The notes under the pieces: model-generated
What the model saw: the letters and a program-made list of their open reading frames with translations, nothing else
Database searches by the model: none
What the model was told of the DNA's origin: nothing
Shown: piece after piece, positions 7,914 through 16,999 of the stretch
How positions within the stretch are numbered: position 1 is the first letter of the stretch
How the letters are laid out: every line of letters begins with the position of its first letter
Translations under genes and position numbers: made by a program
DNA from: Minisyncoccota bacterium
GTDB lineage: Bacteria > Patescibacteriota > Patescibacteriia > Patescibacteriales > UBA12465
DNA: 33,061 nt
NCBI GenBank assembly: GCA_021734405.1
Contig: JAIPJA010000007.1
Coordinates: forward strand, 1-33,061
Reading direction: 5' to 3'

Positions 7914-10900
7914 ATGAGGGTTTATAGGTTTATCTTAATAATTATCTTGGTGCTGATTAATTTTTTCTACTTAGTTAATTTAGCCCAGGCTTTACCTGTG
8001 GGTACTTTATTGTATAGAACTTCTAGTAATGGCAAGCTTTATGGTTTAAATGAAGATGAGCTTATACATATTAAAAAGGGGACGATAAAAAATATCTATT
8101 CTGGGCATGTAGCTATTTATGTAGGAGAAGAAAATGGTGAGCATTATATTGTAGAGGCTTTAGCTGGAGGGCTACAAAAAACTTTAGCTAAACATTTTAT
8201 AGACTCCAGCCAGGGGGAAGAGTTTTTAGGAGCTAAGATTCCTAAACAAGCTACTTGGCTACAAAGACAAAAAATAGCTGAAACCGCTAAAGCTTTAACT
8301 GAGTTTTCTCTAGCTTATGACTTTGATTTTCATCACCAGAAAGGTCCTTTAAGTGGACAATGGACCTGTGTAGGTTTGGCTGAAAAACTCTATGAAAGCG
8401 CAGATATAGTTAATCCTTATGATATTTCAGCTTTGGTTTATGAGCCTCAAGACTATAGCGTTAATATAACCGCAGATGGTTATGATAGCTATAGTCGCTA
8501 TAATGTTAGAGGTGATTGTTTTTCTCGCTCTAAAGAGTTTTCTTTAATAAACCCTTATACCAAGATGATTATGCCTTTACCTGAGGTCTTTGGTTTTAAT
8601 GTAGGTAAGCAATATCAAGGTAATCGCTATATATTTCTACCCTATACTCAATACTTACAAGCTTCTTTAGAAGATGTAGAGGTGGATATAGATATTTCTT
8701 CTGATTTTATTGAAGAAGGTATTAGGCCAAATTATCCTAGTTTAGCCATAGCTTTAAAATGGAGCTTTATTAACCAACCTTTATCAGCCATTAAAAAAGT
8801 TGGTGATTATTTAACTAGACAAAAAGAAATACTGGAATTAGAGGAAGGTGATGAATTTAATTCTAGTTTTACTGGTGAAGAAAAAGATGATTTAGAAGCT
8901 TTGGTTAAAGTTTTAAGTACAGAGAAGGAGTCTGAGTTTAATTTGAATAATAGTGAAGAAGCAAGTGTAGTCAGTGATCATGAAGTGAATAAAAAGACAG
9001 TTTCAGATGATTTTAAAAAGCTTTATGTTTATGAGGTTTTAAGCGGTGATACTATTATTTTAAACTCAGGGGATAAAATTAGATATATAGGAGTTGAAGC
9101 TCCTGAGCTTAAGTCTGAAGGAGCTAGTCAAGACGAGTGTTTAGCCTGGGTAGCCACTAAAAGAAACCAGGAGCTTTTACAAGGTAAAGAAATTGTTTTA
9201 AAAAAAGATGCTAATTTAGATATTGATAATTATGGTAGCCTGTGGCGCTATGTGTATATTAGAGAAAATAACGGGGAGTTGAAACTTATAAGTGAAATTT
9301 TAGCTAAGGAAGGCTTAGTGGAGGCGCTGGGGTGTGAAAATAAAGATTTTTGTCCCCAAAACCAGTTGTTAATAGCTAAAGTTTCTACAGCCTCTTTAAG
9401 TGCTAAAGATAATAAATTAGGGATTTATTCTGATAAATGCTTAAGCAAAGAAAAAGAGGAAATAAGTACTGCTAAAAATTTATGGCAGAAATTAAAAGAT
9501 TTAGTTTTCAAAAATGAAACCTCATCTTCGGAAGTTAAAATTGCCAAAGATAATAATACTGATAAAAGTCAAGAATTTAAAGATATTTTTGTTAGCTCGC
9601 CTAAAGCTGATGATAAAACAGAAGAAGAAAATAATAATCAGGTTATAAACGAAGATGTAGGTAGTGAAGATAACAGTAGTGATAATAGTGAAAACTCCAG
9701 TAATAATTCTAATTCTTCTTCTAGCTCAGGAAGTGGAAACTCTAATAATAATTCCTCCTCTGGTTCTAGTAGCTCTTCCTCTAGCTCTAATAGTTCTTCG
9801 TCTAGTTCAAATAATTCATCTTCTGGCTCTTCTGGTAGTAATTCTCAAGATCAAGAAGAAACAGAGGAAACAAATCCTTGTTTAGACTCGTTAGTTATTA
9901 GTAGAATTTTCTCAGTTGGCACTGATGATTGGTTAGAGTTATTTAATCCTTGTGATAGAGAGGTGGATTTAGCCCTGAAACAAATACGTTTAGAGAAAAG
10001 TAAAAGCTTAGAGGATCCAGAAATACTTTTACGTTTTGATAGTAGTGAAGATTATCAGCTGCTCTCTAGCTCTACTAAGATTTTACCTTTTTCTAAGTTT
10101 AAAATAGTTAGAGATGAAGCTAGTGATAACTTAAAAGCCCAAGCTGACGTCTTAGCTTTAAAAGATAGCTTTACTTGGTCAAGTTCAGGTTATTCTTTTT
10201 ATTTAGCTAAAGGTCCGGTTAGTTCAAGTGTAGATGAGGATATTATTGATTTAGTGGGTTTTGGGGTAGATAGTTTGTATTTTGAAGGTGTAGCTCCAGC
10301 AGTAGAAATAGTAGAAAATAGTGTTTTAAGCAGGAAGGCTTCTGCTAGTTCTACTTTAGAGAGTATGCAGACAGGCGAGCATTTAGGCCTACCCTTTGCT
10401 TATGATAGTAATGACAATAGTTTTGATTTTTTACTTTGGCCTTTAGAGGAAAATAATACTTCTTCAGGTTCTGGGGAAAATAGCAGTAGCGAAGACAAAC
10501 TTTTAAATTTATGGCATTTTAATAATTGTCGAGCTAATACTAGTTTTGACTCTTTAAGTAATTTAGAAAGCTCTAGCTTTGACTGGTATTGGGTTAAAGG
10601 AGAAAATGGTTGCGGTTTAGAGGCTTCCTACAGAGAAGAACCTTTAATTTTGCCTTTATCTGAAAATTTTTTAGCTTCTAATCATTCTTTAAGTTGGCAA
10701 CAAAGAATTAAAGCTGATGCCCGTTTAGTTTTGTCTTTACAAAATGCTAATGATAATAATTTTGTTTTAACTTTTAGTCATAATTACATTGAAAGTCAAG
10801 CTCCTAACGAAGAAAAGATAAGACATGGAGAAGCTAAAGCCGGGGTGGATGAAAACTGGCATCAAATATTTTTTTCTTTAAGTCTTGATCCGCCTAACTT

Positions 10901-11669
10901 TAAAATTTTTCAAGATCAGCAATTGCTAGTTGACCAAGAATTAGGGCAAAGACTAGAAAGTTTCGATGCTATTAGCGTGAGAGTAGAAAATGGAGACTGC
11001 GCTTTAGATCAATTAGCTATTTTTTCCCCCAGCTTATCAGAGACAGAAAAATTAAGTTTAAATTATCCTTTAGAACCAATTAACTTGCCTGCAAAACCAG
11101 CTTTAACCTTAAAGCATTATTGGAGTTTTGATGAAGGACAGGGAAGTTTAGCTAGTGATAGTGCTTCTGGCTATAATTTTGAATTAGACCCGTCTTTGTG
11201 GGCTAATGGCTATAGTGTTTTTGGTTTAGAACTGGATAAAAGACATGAGGAGGTAAGTGTTTCTTTACCTGCTTTAAATGGTGAAAGTGCAGGTATAGGT
11301 TTTTGGTATAAAAATATTTCTGACAATGATTCAGGTAGAGCCTATTTAGCTTTAGAAGGGAACTCAGAAGACGTTTTAGGACTAAGAATTTCTGCCTATA
11401 TGACTGAACTTGTTTTCAATGGACAAGCGTATAGGTTGGGAACAAGTGTTTTGCCTTATGATAATGATTGGCATTATTTAGCTATTATATACAACGGTTA
11501 TGACTACAGCTTAAAGCTTATGCTTGATGGTCAAGAAGTTTTAAGTCGAGATTTTCCTTGGTTAGCTTTTTATCCTGATAAGTTAAAAATTAGAAGAGAA
11601 AACTTTTATTTTATTGTAGATGAGCTTAAAATTTGGCAAGGAGATATTCAAGTTGAGGACCTTTTATAG
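7914..11669 (+). CDS. Secreted multidomain protein: permuted NlpC/P60-like + SNase-like + Ser/Asn-rich linker + LTD + two LamG/ConA-like domains
   Basis: Signal peptide; GHVAIYVGE (His) ... WTCVGLAEKLYE (Cys); SNase-like GDTIILNSGDKIRYIGVEAPE ... DIDNYGSLWRYVY; LTD-like VGTDDWLELFNPCDREVDL; LamG-like LWHFNN and HYWSFDEGQG...DNDWHYLAIIYNG. Confidence 0.75.
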   Translation: MRVYRFILIIILVLINFFYLVNLAQALPVGTLLYRTSSNGKLYGLNEDELIHIKKGTIKNIYSGHVAIYVGEENGEHYIVEALAGGLQKTLAKHFIDSSQGEEFLGAKIPKQATWLQRQKIAETAKALTEFSLAYDFDFHHQKGPLSGQWTCVGLAEKLYESADIVNPYDISALVYEPQDYSVNITADGYDSYSRYNVRGDCFSRSKEFSLINPYTKMIMPLPEVFGFNVGKQYQGNRYIFLPYTQYLQASLEDVEVDIDISSDFIEEGIRPNYPSLAIALKWSFINQPLSAIKKVGDYLTRQKEILELEEGDEFNSSFTGEEKDDLEALVKVLSTEKESEFNLNNSEEASVVSDHEVNKKTVSDDFKKLYVYEVLSGDTIILNSGDKIRYIGVEAPELKSEGASQDECLAWVATKRNQELLQGKEIVLKKDANLDIDNYGSLWRYVYIRENNGELKLISEILAKEGLVEALGCENKDFCPQNQLLIAKVSTASLSAKDNKLGIYSDKCLSKEKEEISTAKNLWQKLKDLVFKNETSSSEVKIAKDNNTDKSQEFKDIFVSSPKADDKTEEENNNQVINEDVGSEDNSSDNSENSSNNSNSSSSSGSGNSNNNSSSGSSSSSSSSNSSSSSSNNSSSGSSGSNSQDQEETEETNPCLDSLVISRIFSVGTDDWLELFNPCDREVDLALKQIRLEKSKSLEDPEILLRFDSSEDYQLLSSSTKILPFSKFKIVRDEASDNLKAQADVLALKDSFTWSSSGYSFYLAKGPVSSSVDEDIIDLVGFGVDSLYFEGVAPAVEIVENSVLSRKASASSTLESMQTGEHLGLPFAYDSNDNSFDFLLWPLEENNTSSGSGENSSSEDKLLNLWHFNNCRANTSFDSLSNLESSSFDWYWVKGENGCGLEASYREEPLILPLSENFLASNHSLSWQQRIKADARLVLSLQNANDNNFVLTFSHNYIESQAPNEEKIRHGEAKAGVDENWHQIFFSLSLDPPNFKIFQDQQLLVDQELGQRLESFDAISVRVENGDCALDQLAIFSPSLSETEKLSLNYPLEPINLPAKPALTLKHYWSFDEGQGSLASDSASGYNFELDPSLWANGYSVFGLELDKRHEEVSVSLPALNGESAGIGFWYKNISDNDSGRAYLALEGNSEDVLGLRISAYMTELVFNGQAYRLGTSVLPYDNDWHYLAIIYNGYDYSLKLMLDGQEVLSRDFPWLAFYPDKLKIRRENFYFIVDELKIWQGDIQVEDLL

Positions 11670-11687
11670 TTATCAACAGAATTACTC

Positions 11688-11723
11688 TTGACACTTTTTT
11701 CAAAAAGGTTAATAATATATAAT
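11688..11723 (+). promoter_or_regulatory. Promoter-like sequence upstream of the tandem repeat
   Basis: ACTC-TTGACA (11688-11693), 17-bp spacer to AATAAT (11711-11716); TATAAT at 11718-11723 is an alternative with non-ideal spacing. Confidence 0.45.
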
Positions 11724-11750
11724 TAGTTGTAAAGATCTTTTTAAAACCAA

Positions 11751-11856
11751 AAAGAAGAGGTATTTTTCAAGACTATGCTACACTTTGCTACACTTTTTTC
11801 TTTACCTCAAAGAAGAGGTATTTTTCAAAACTATGCTACACTTTTTTCTTTATCTC
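11751..11856 (+). repeat. Imperfect tandem direct repeat (58 nt and 48 nt units)
   Basis: AAAGAAGAGGTATTTTTCAAGACTATGCTACACTTT(GCTACACTTT)TTTCTTTACCTC repeated as AAAGAAGAGGTATTTTTCAAAACTATGCTACACTTTTTTCTTTATCTC. Confidence 0.9.
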
Positions 11857-11861
11857 TTCTT

Positions 11862-11890
11862 CCCCGGGACTATAAAATCCCGGGTTTTTT
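11862..11890 (+). terminator. Intrinsic terminator after the tandem repeat
   Basis: CCCGGGA ctataaaa TCCCGGG TTTTTT. Confidence 0.9.
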
Positions 11891-11933
11891 ATTGGCTTTT
11901 TTTTAAAAATAAGCTACACTATAATTATATAAT

Positions 11934-13640
11934 ATGGTAAGTCCTAAATTTCAAAAAGTTTCTTCTGACCAGCTATCAGTTTCTGGGCAAACAAAAAAAT
12001 TGTTTCAAGCTATTTATTTTTTAAAACAGCAAAACGAAGCTAAGCCAGAAGATATAAGTAGAATAAGAGTTTCAGCCTTAATTTCTAAGGTAGCTTTTTT
12101 TTATGAAAAAATAAGGAATGCGGTTGATTATGATGAAGAACACTTGCTTAGAAAAAATGCGATTGAAAGAATTTTGAAAAGACAGATAGTTATAGAAGGG
12201 GTTTTAAAAGCTTCTAAGAGTGAAGAAATTTCTTTACATCTTATAACCGAGCTTATAAGAGCTGGGTATTTGCCTAATAATGAAATTCCTGAAGCCAAAA
12301 TTAAAGAGATAGGACAGTTATTGGAAAAATATATAAAGTTAAAAAGTTTTTGTTTAGATAAAATTAGTACTTTTTCTGACGCTGAAACTGATACTAAAAT
12401 AGTTAAAAATAAAATAAAAGAAAGAAGCGGTTTAGTTTCTTGGCTTATTTCTCTTGCAGCTACAGAAATAGAGGAAAATTTGGGTTATAACAATGTACAA
12501 AGAACCATTGTCCAAAATATGTATGATGATTTGGAAAAAAATATTCAAGCTCAAGATAAACTTCAAGAAATTTACAAGAAAGATTTGAAAATACAAATTT
12601 ATTTAAGTATTTTCAGGAAACATTTAAAATATAATGATTCCATGTTAAGCTTAATTCTTTTTAGATATTATAATAGTACTTGGACGAAAAATAATATTTC
12701 TGATGAAGAAATTTATGAAATTGCTTATAATATAAAAACCTTACAAGCGGCTATAGCTAGACAATTAAACCATCCTTTAATTAAACAAATAGACAATATT
12801 ACTAAAAAATATTCAGTTTTTTATCAAATTTTAACTGAAACTATTGGCGATAAACCAGTTAAACTTTATAATGAAGTTAGAACTAATGCTAAAGTTTATT
12901 ATCAAAAAATAAAGGAAACCTATAGTCAAAAATACAAGCGCATGAAGAAAAGCCTTTGGCGTAGCGCTTTAAGAAGTATTATCTATATTTTCTTAACCAA
13001 ATCTATTTTTGTGATTTTAATAGAGGTTCCAGCTATACGTTGGTTTAATGAAGAAATAAATTATTTAGCTTTATTTATTAACATCACTTTTCCTGCCTTA
13101 TTACTTTTTATAATGGTTCTTTTAACTAGAAAGCCAAGCACTAAAAATCTAGAGGCGGTCGTAGAGGGTGTTCAAGAAGTTACTTATAATGAGCATAAGA
13201 GAACTAGGCCTTTCTTTATTGCTCCACCAGCCAAAAGAAGACCGGTTGTAAATTTTGTCTATAACCTTATTTATACTACTACTTTCCTTTTTACAGCCTA
13301 CTTGTTTATTAGAGTTCTTTTGGCTATTAATTTTAATTGGGTAAGCATTACTATTTTCTTATTTTTCTTGGCTTTTGTTAGCTTTTTTAGCATTAGGGTT
13401 AAAAAGAATGTTAAAGAGCTTATTATTGCTGAAAGAAAAGATAATTTAGCTGACTTTCTGTTCGATTTCTTTTATATGCCGATTGTAGCTACAGGTAGGT
13501 GGTTATCTGATAAGGCTTCTAAAGTAAATATATTTATATTCATACTAGATTTTGTTATTGAAGCTCCGTTTAAGGTTTTTGTAGAGATTGCTGAAGATTG
13601 GACTAAGTATGTAAAAGAAAGAAAAGAAGATATAATGTAG
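11934..13640 (+). CDS. Hypothetical multi-TM membrane protein with long helical N-terminal region
   Basis: 568 aa; about 4 hydrophobic segments in the C-terminal third. Confidence 0.7.
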   Translation: MVSPKFQKVSSDQLSVSGQTKKLFQAIYFLKQQNEAKPEDISRIRVSALISKVAFFYEKIRNAVDYDEEHLLRKNAIERILKRQIVIEGVLKASKSEEISLHLITELIRAGYLPNNEIPEAKIKEIGQLLEKYIKLKSFCLDKISTFSDAETDTKIVKNKIKERSGLVSWLISLAATEIEENLGYNNVQRTIVQNMYDDLEKNIQAQDKLQEIYKKDLKIQIYLSIFRKHLKYNDSMLSLILFRYYNSTWTKNNISDEEIYEIAYNIKTLQAAIARQLNHPLIKQIDNITKKYSVFYQILTETIGDKPVKLYNEVRTNAKVYYQKIKETYSQKYKRMKKSLWRSALRSIIYIFLTKSIFVILIEVPAIRWFNEEINYLALFINITFPALLLFIMVLLTRKPSTKNLEAVVEGVQEVTYNEHKRTRPFFIAPPAKRRPVVNFVYNLIYTTTFLFTAYLFIRVLLAINFNWVSITIFLFFLAFVSFFSIRVKKNVKELIIAERKDNLADFLFDFFYMPIVATGRWLSDKASKVNIFIFILDFVIEAPFKVFVEIAEDWTKYVKERKEDIM

Positions 13641-13645
13641 AAAAA

Positions 13646-14335
13646 ATGGGACAATTATTTATTATATCCACACCAATAGGAAATTTATCTGATATCAGCC
13701 TTAGAGCTATAAGCACTTTAAAAGAGGCTGATGTTGTTTTTTCTGAAAATCCTAATACTACTAGAAAATTACTAACAAAATACGATTTAAAGTGCAACCT
13801 TAAAAAATACAATCAGCACGCTAGTGACAAGGTTCTACAAGAAATTTTTTCATTTTTAAAAGCTGAAAAAAAGGTAGCTTTAGTTTCAGAAGCTGGTACG
13901 CCTGGAATTTCCGATCCTGGCTCCAAGCTAGTCTCCGATGTTAGAGAAAACTTAGCAGAAACAATTATAACCCCTATTCCTGGAGCTTCAGCTCTAAGCA
14001 CATTATTATCGGTGGCTGGAATAGGAACAGATAAATTTTTATTTTTAGGATTTTTACCTCATAAAAAAGGAAGACAAAAGGTTATTCAAGAAATAATTGA
14101 ATCTAATTATAGTGTAGTTTTATACGAATCAAAACATAGATTATTAAAACTTTTAGAGGAGTTAAAAAATCATGGCTTAAAAGATAGAAAAATTTTAATT
14201 GGTAGAGAAATGACTAAATTAAATGAAACTTTCTATTTTGATTTAGTAGAAAATTTAGAAGAGTATTTTAAAAATAATCCTGTTGAAAATAAAGGAGAGT
14301 TTTCTATGGTAATAAAAAAAGCCGCCAAAAGTTAA
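13646..14335 (+). CDS. rsmI: 16S rRNA (cytidine(1402)-2'-O)-methyltransferase
   Basis: LFIISTPIGNLSDISLRAISTLKEADVV; VALVSEAGTPGISDPGSKLV; PIPGASALSTLLSVAG. Confidence 0.92.
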   Translation: MGQLFIISTPIGNLSDISLRAISTLKEADVVFSENPNTTRKLLTKYDLKCNLKKYNQHASDKVLQEIFSFLKAEKKVALVSEAGTPGISDPGSKLVSDVRENLAETIITPIPGASALSTLLSVAGIGTDKFLFLGFLPHKKGRQKVIQEIIESNYSVVLYESKHRLLKLLEELKNHGLKDRKILIGREMTKLNETFYFDLVENLEEYFKNNPVENKGEFSMVIKKAAKS

Positions 14336-14412
14336 TTTGACGGCAAATCCCAAAACTATTAACCAAAAATTAGAACAAAGAACTATTATTATGATAATTA
14401 AAAAAATTAATT

Positions 14413-15834
14413 ATGTCAAATAAATTCTACATCACTACCACTTTACCTTACATAAATTCAGAGCCTCATATTGGTTTTGCTGCTGAAATTATTAAGGCTG
14501 ATGTTATTGCTCGCTATCATAGATTTTTAGGCAAGGAAGTTATTTTTAATACCGGAACCGATGAGCATGGTTTAAAAATACATAGAAAAGCTCAGGAGAA
14601 AGGTCTAGATACTCAAGTTTTTTGCGATCAAATGAGTCAAAGCTTTAAAGATTTAAAAGAACTTCTAAATTTAAGTTATGATAGGTTTATAAGAACTACT
14701 GATAAAAATCACGTAGAAGCAGCTCAAAAATTTTGGCAAATTTGCGCAGATAACGGTGATATTTATAAGAAAAAATATGCAGTTAAATATTGTGTTGGCT
14801 GTGAATTAGAAAAAACTGAATCAGAATTAGAAGATGATCGTTGTCCTTTACATCCTAATTTAGAATTAGAGATTATAGAGGAGGAAAATTATTTCTTTCG
14901 TTGGTCAAAGTATCAGGATAAGCTAGAAGCTTTTTATAGTAAAAATTCTGGCTTTGTTCAACCAGGGTTTAGATTTAATGAGATAAAAAGTTTTGTAAAA
15001 AGTGGTTTAAGGGATTTTAGTATTTCTAGATTGAGAGAAAAAATGCCTTGGGGTGTACCAGTCCCAGGTGATAACTCACAGGTAATGTATGTGTGGTTTG
15101 ATGCTCTTATAAACTACATCTCTACTCTAGGCTGGCCTGAGAGTCAGGAATTTAAAGATTTTTGGCCAGGTTTGCAAGTTGCCGGTAAGGATAATTTAAA
15201 ACAACAAAGTGCTATGTGGCAGGCTATGCTTATGTCTTCCGGCTTAAAACCTTCTGATAAGGTCTTAATTTTTGGTTTTTTAACTAATGAAGGTCAAAAG
15301 ATTAGTAAGTCTTTAGGAAACAGTATTGATTTAAAAGAATTAATATCAAAATATGGCTCTGAAGCTATAAGGTATTATTTACTATCAGCTATTTCCACCT
15401 ATAATGATGGTGATTTTTCTGAAAGTAGATTAAAAGAAGTATATAATGCGGACTTAGCTAATGGTTTAGGTAATTTAAGCGCTAGACTAGCTAATTTAAT
15501 TGAAAAGGAAGAATTGTCTTTAAAATTAGAATTTAATCCTAAGGCGGAAATTACTTTAAATTTTAAAAGATTAATGGATGAATATAAGTTGCAAGAAGCT
15601 ATTAATTTTTTGTGGCAAGAGGTTGATAAAATAAATGAGTATTTAAGCAGGGAAGCACCTTGGAAAGAAACGGACAAAGAGAAGAAAGCTTTGATTTTAA
15701 AAACTGCTGCTATTCAATTGGTAAATATCTCTGACTTAATAAGTATATTTTTGCCTGAAACTGGAAAAAAATTATTTTCTCAATTTAAAGCCGAGAAGAT
15801 AAAGAAAGCTGAGTCACTTTTTCCCAGACTTTAA
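14413..15834 (+). CDS. metG: Methionyl-tRNA synthetase (short form)
   Basis: FYITTTLPYINSEPHIGFAAEIIKADVIAR (HIGH-type), CVGC zinc region, GQKISKSLGNSID (KMSKS-type). Confidence 0.95.
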   Translation: MSNKFYITTTLPYINSEPHIGFAAEIIKADVIARYHRFLGKEVIFNTGTDEHGLKIHRKAQEKGLDTQVFCDQMSQSFKDLKELLNLSYDRFIRTTDKNHVEAAQKFWQICADNGDIYKKKYAVKYCVGCELEKTESELEDDRCPLHPNLELEIIEEENYFFRWSKYQDKLEAFYSKNSGFVQPGFRFNEIKSFVKSGLRDFSISRLREKMPWGVPVPGDNSQVMYVWFDALINYISTLGWPESQEFKDFWPGLQVAGKDNLKQQSAMWQAMLMSSGLKPSDKVLIFGFLTNEGQKISKSLGNSIDLKELISKYGSEAIRYYLLSAISTYNDGDFSESRLKEVYNADLANGLGNLSARLANLIEKEELSLKLEFNPKAEITLNFKRLMDEYKLQEAINFLWQEVDKINEYLSREAPWKETDKEKKALILKTAAIQLVNISDLISIFLPETGKKLFSQFKAEKIKKAESLFPRL

Positions 15835-15896
15835 TTATAGATAAAATTAATATATATTATATATATAAGTCTAAATTTAAAATAATATAAAAAACT

Positions 15897-16415
15897 ATGT
15901 TTATCTTTGATGCAATTTTATTAATAATTTTAGCTGGCTTTGTTTTTTACGGACTTTTTAAAGGTTTTGTTAAAATGGTTTTTGATTTTTTAGGCTTTAT
16001 TGCTGGTATTTGGGTGGCTAGCCACTATTATATACAATTTGCTCAGTGGTTACAGGGTTTGGGTTGGGGCTCAGAGAATTTAATGAAAGTAATTGCTTTT
16101 GTAGTACTTTTTGCTGTAACTGCTAAAGTGGCCGGTATAGTTTTTGCTTTGTTAGAGAAATTTTTCAAAATTATTTCCATTATTCCTTTTGCTAAAACTA
16201 TTAATAGGATTATAGGGGCGACCTTAGGCTTGGCTTTAGGGTCTTTATCTTTAAGTGTAGTAATTTTTCTTTTAGCTAGTTATACCAGTGAAACTTCTAA
16301 TTTAGCTAAATGGCTTAGTCAATCAGGAATAGTGCCTTGGCTTTTAAAAGTCGGTAATTTGTTAATGCCACTTTTACCAGAAGCTTTTGAGGCTGTAAAA
16401 ACCATTATTGCTTAA
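15897..16415 (+). CDS. CvpA family membrane protein
   Basis: FDAILLIILAGFVFYGLFKGFVKMVFDFLGFIAGIWVA, typical CvpA N-terminus. Confidence 0.8.
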   Translation: MFIFDAILLIILAGFVFYGLFKGFVKMVFDFLGFIAGIWVASHYYIQFAQWLQGLGWGSENLMKVIAFVVLFAVTAKVAGIVFALLEKFFKIISIIPFAKTINRIIGATLGLALGSLSLSVVIFLLASYTSETSNLAKWLSQSGIVPWLLKVGNLLMPLLPEAFEAVKTIIA

Positions 16416-16416
16416 T

Positions 16417-16998
16417 ATGGAAATTTTAAAAGTAGATAAGGAATTTTCTCATCAGGACATAACCCTTGTAGTTAATTATTTAAAGAAAGAAAAGGTGGTG
16501 GCCATGCCTACTGACACTATTTATGGGTTTAGTGCTAAATTAAGTTCTAAAAAAGCAGTTAACAAGATTTTTACTTTAAAAAAGCGAGCTAAAAACAAAC
16601 AATTCATTGTTTTAGTTTCTAGTTTGAGTATGCTAAAAAAATATTGTATAGTAAATACTAGACAAGAAGAATATTTAAAAAAAATTTGGCCAGGAAAAGT
16701 TACTGCAATTTTAAGTAGTAAGGTTAAACATTTTGGCAATCATAGTTTAGCTGTTCGTTTGCCTGAAAGTAAGTATTTACTTAGTTTAATAAGAAAAGTG
16801 AAAGAACCAATTATTTCTACTAGTTGTAATATTAGTGGAGAAGTTTCACTTTTAAATGGTGAAGATATATGTAGCAGGTGGAAAAAAGAAAAAGAACAAA
16901 TAGATTTGATAATTTTTAAAAAAGACAAACAAAATAAAAAAGCTTCTAAAATAGTAGATATCACTGATATCGAGGTTATAAAAATAATTAGAAAATAA
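16417..16998 (+). CDS. tsaC: Sua5/YciO/YrdC-type threonylcarbamoyl-AMP synthase
   Basis: VVAMPTDTIYGFSAKL, KKRAKNKQFIVLVS, WPGKVTAIL, LAVRLPES, PIISTSCNISGE. The track start at 16408 is a TTG; ATG at 16417 is more likely. Confidence 0.88.
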   Translation: MEILKVDKEFSHQDITLVVNYLKKEKVVAMPTDTIYGFSAKLSSKKAVNKIFTLKKRAKNKQFIVLVSSLSMLKKYCIVNTRQEEYLKKIWPGKVTAILSSKVKHFGNHSLAVRLPESKYLLSLIRKVKEPIISTSCNISGEVSLLNGEDICSRWKKEKEQIDLIIFKKDKQNKKASKIVDITDIEVIKIIRK

Positions 16999-16999
16999 T

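Noticed and set aside
9664-9885. 73-aa plus-strand ORF inside the 1251-aa gene
   Set aside because: Out-of-frame reading of the Ser/Asn-rich low-complexity linker; no independent start signals.
11751-11856. CRISPR array
   Set aside because: Only two contiguous units with no spacers; no cas genes in the window.
14394-14414. A/T-only inverted repeat ATAATTAA/TTAATTAT overlapping the metG start
   Set aside because: Pure A/T pairing in a very A/T-rich leader; likely chance and thermodynamically weak.
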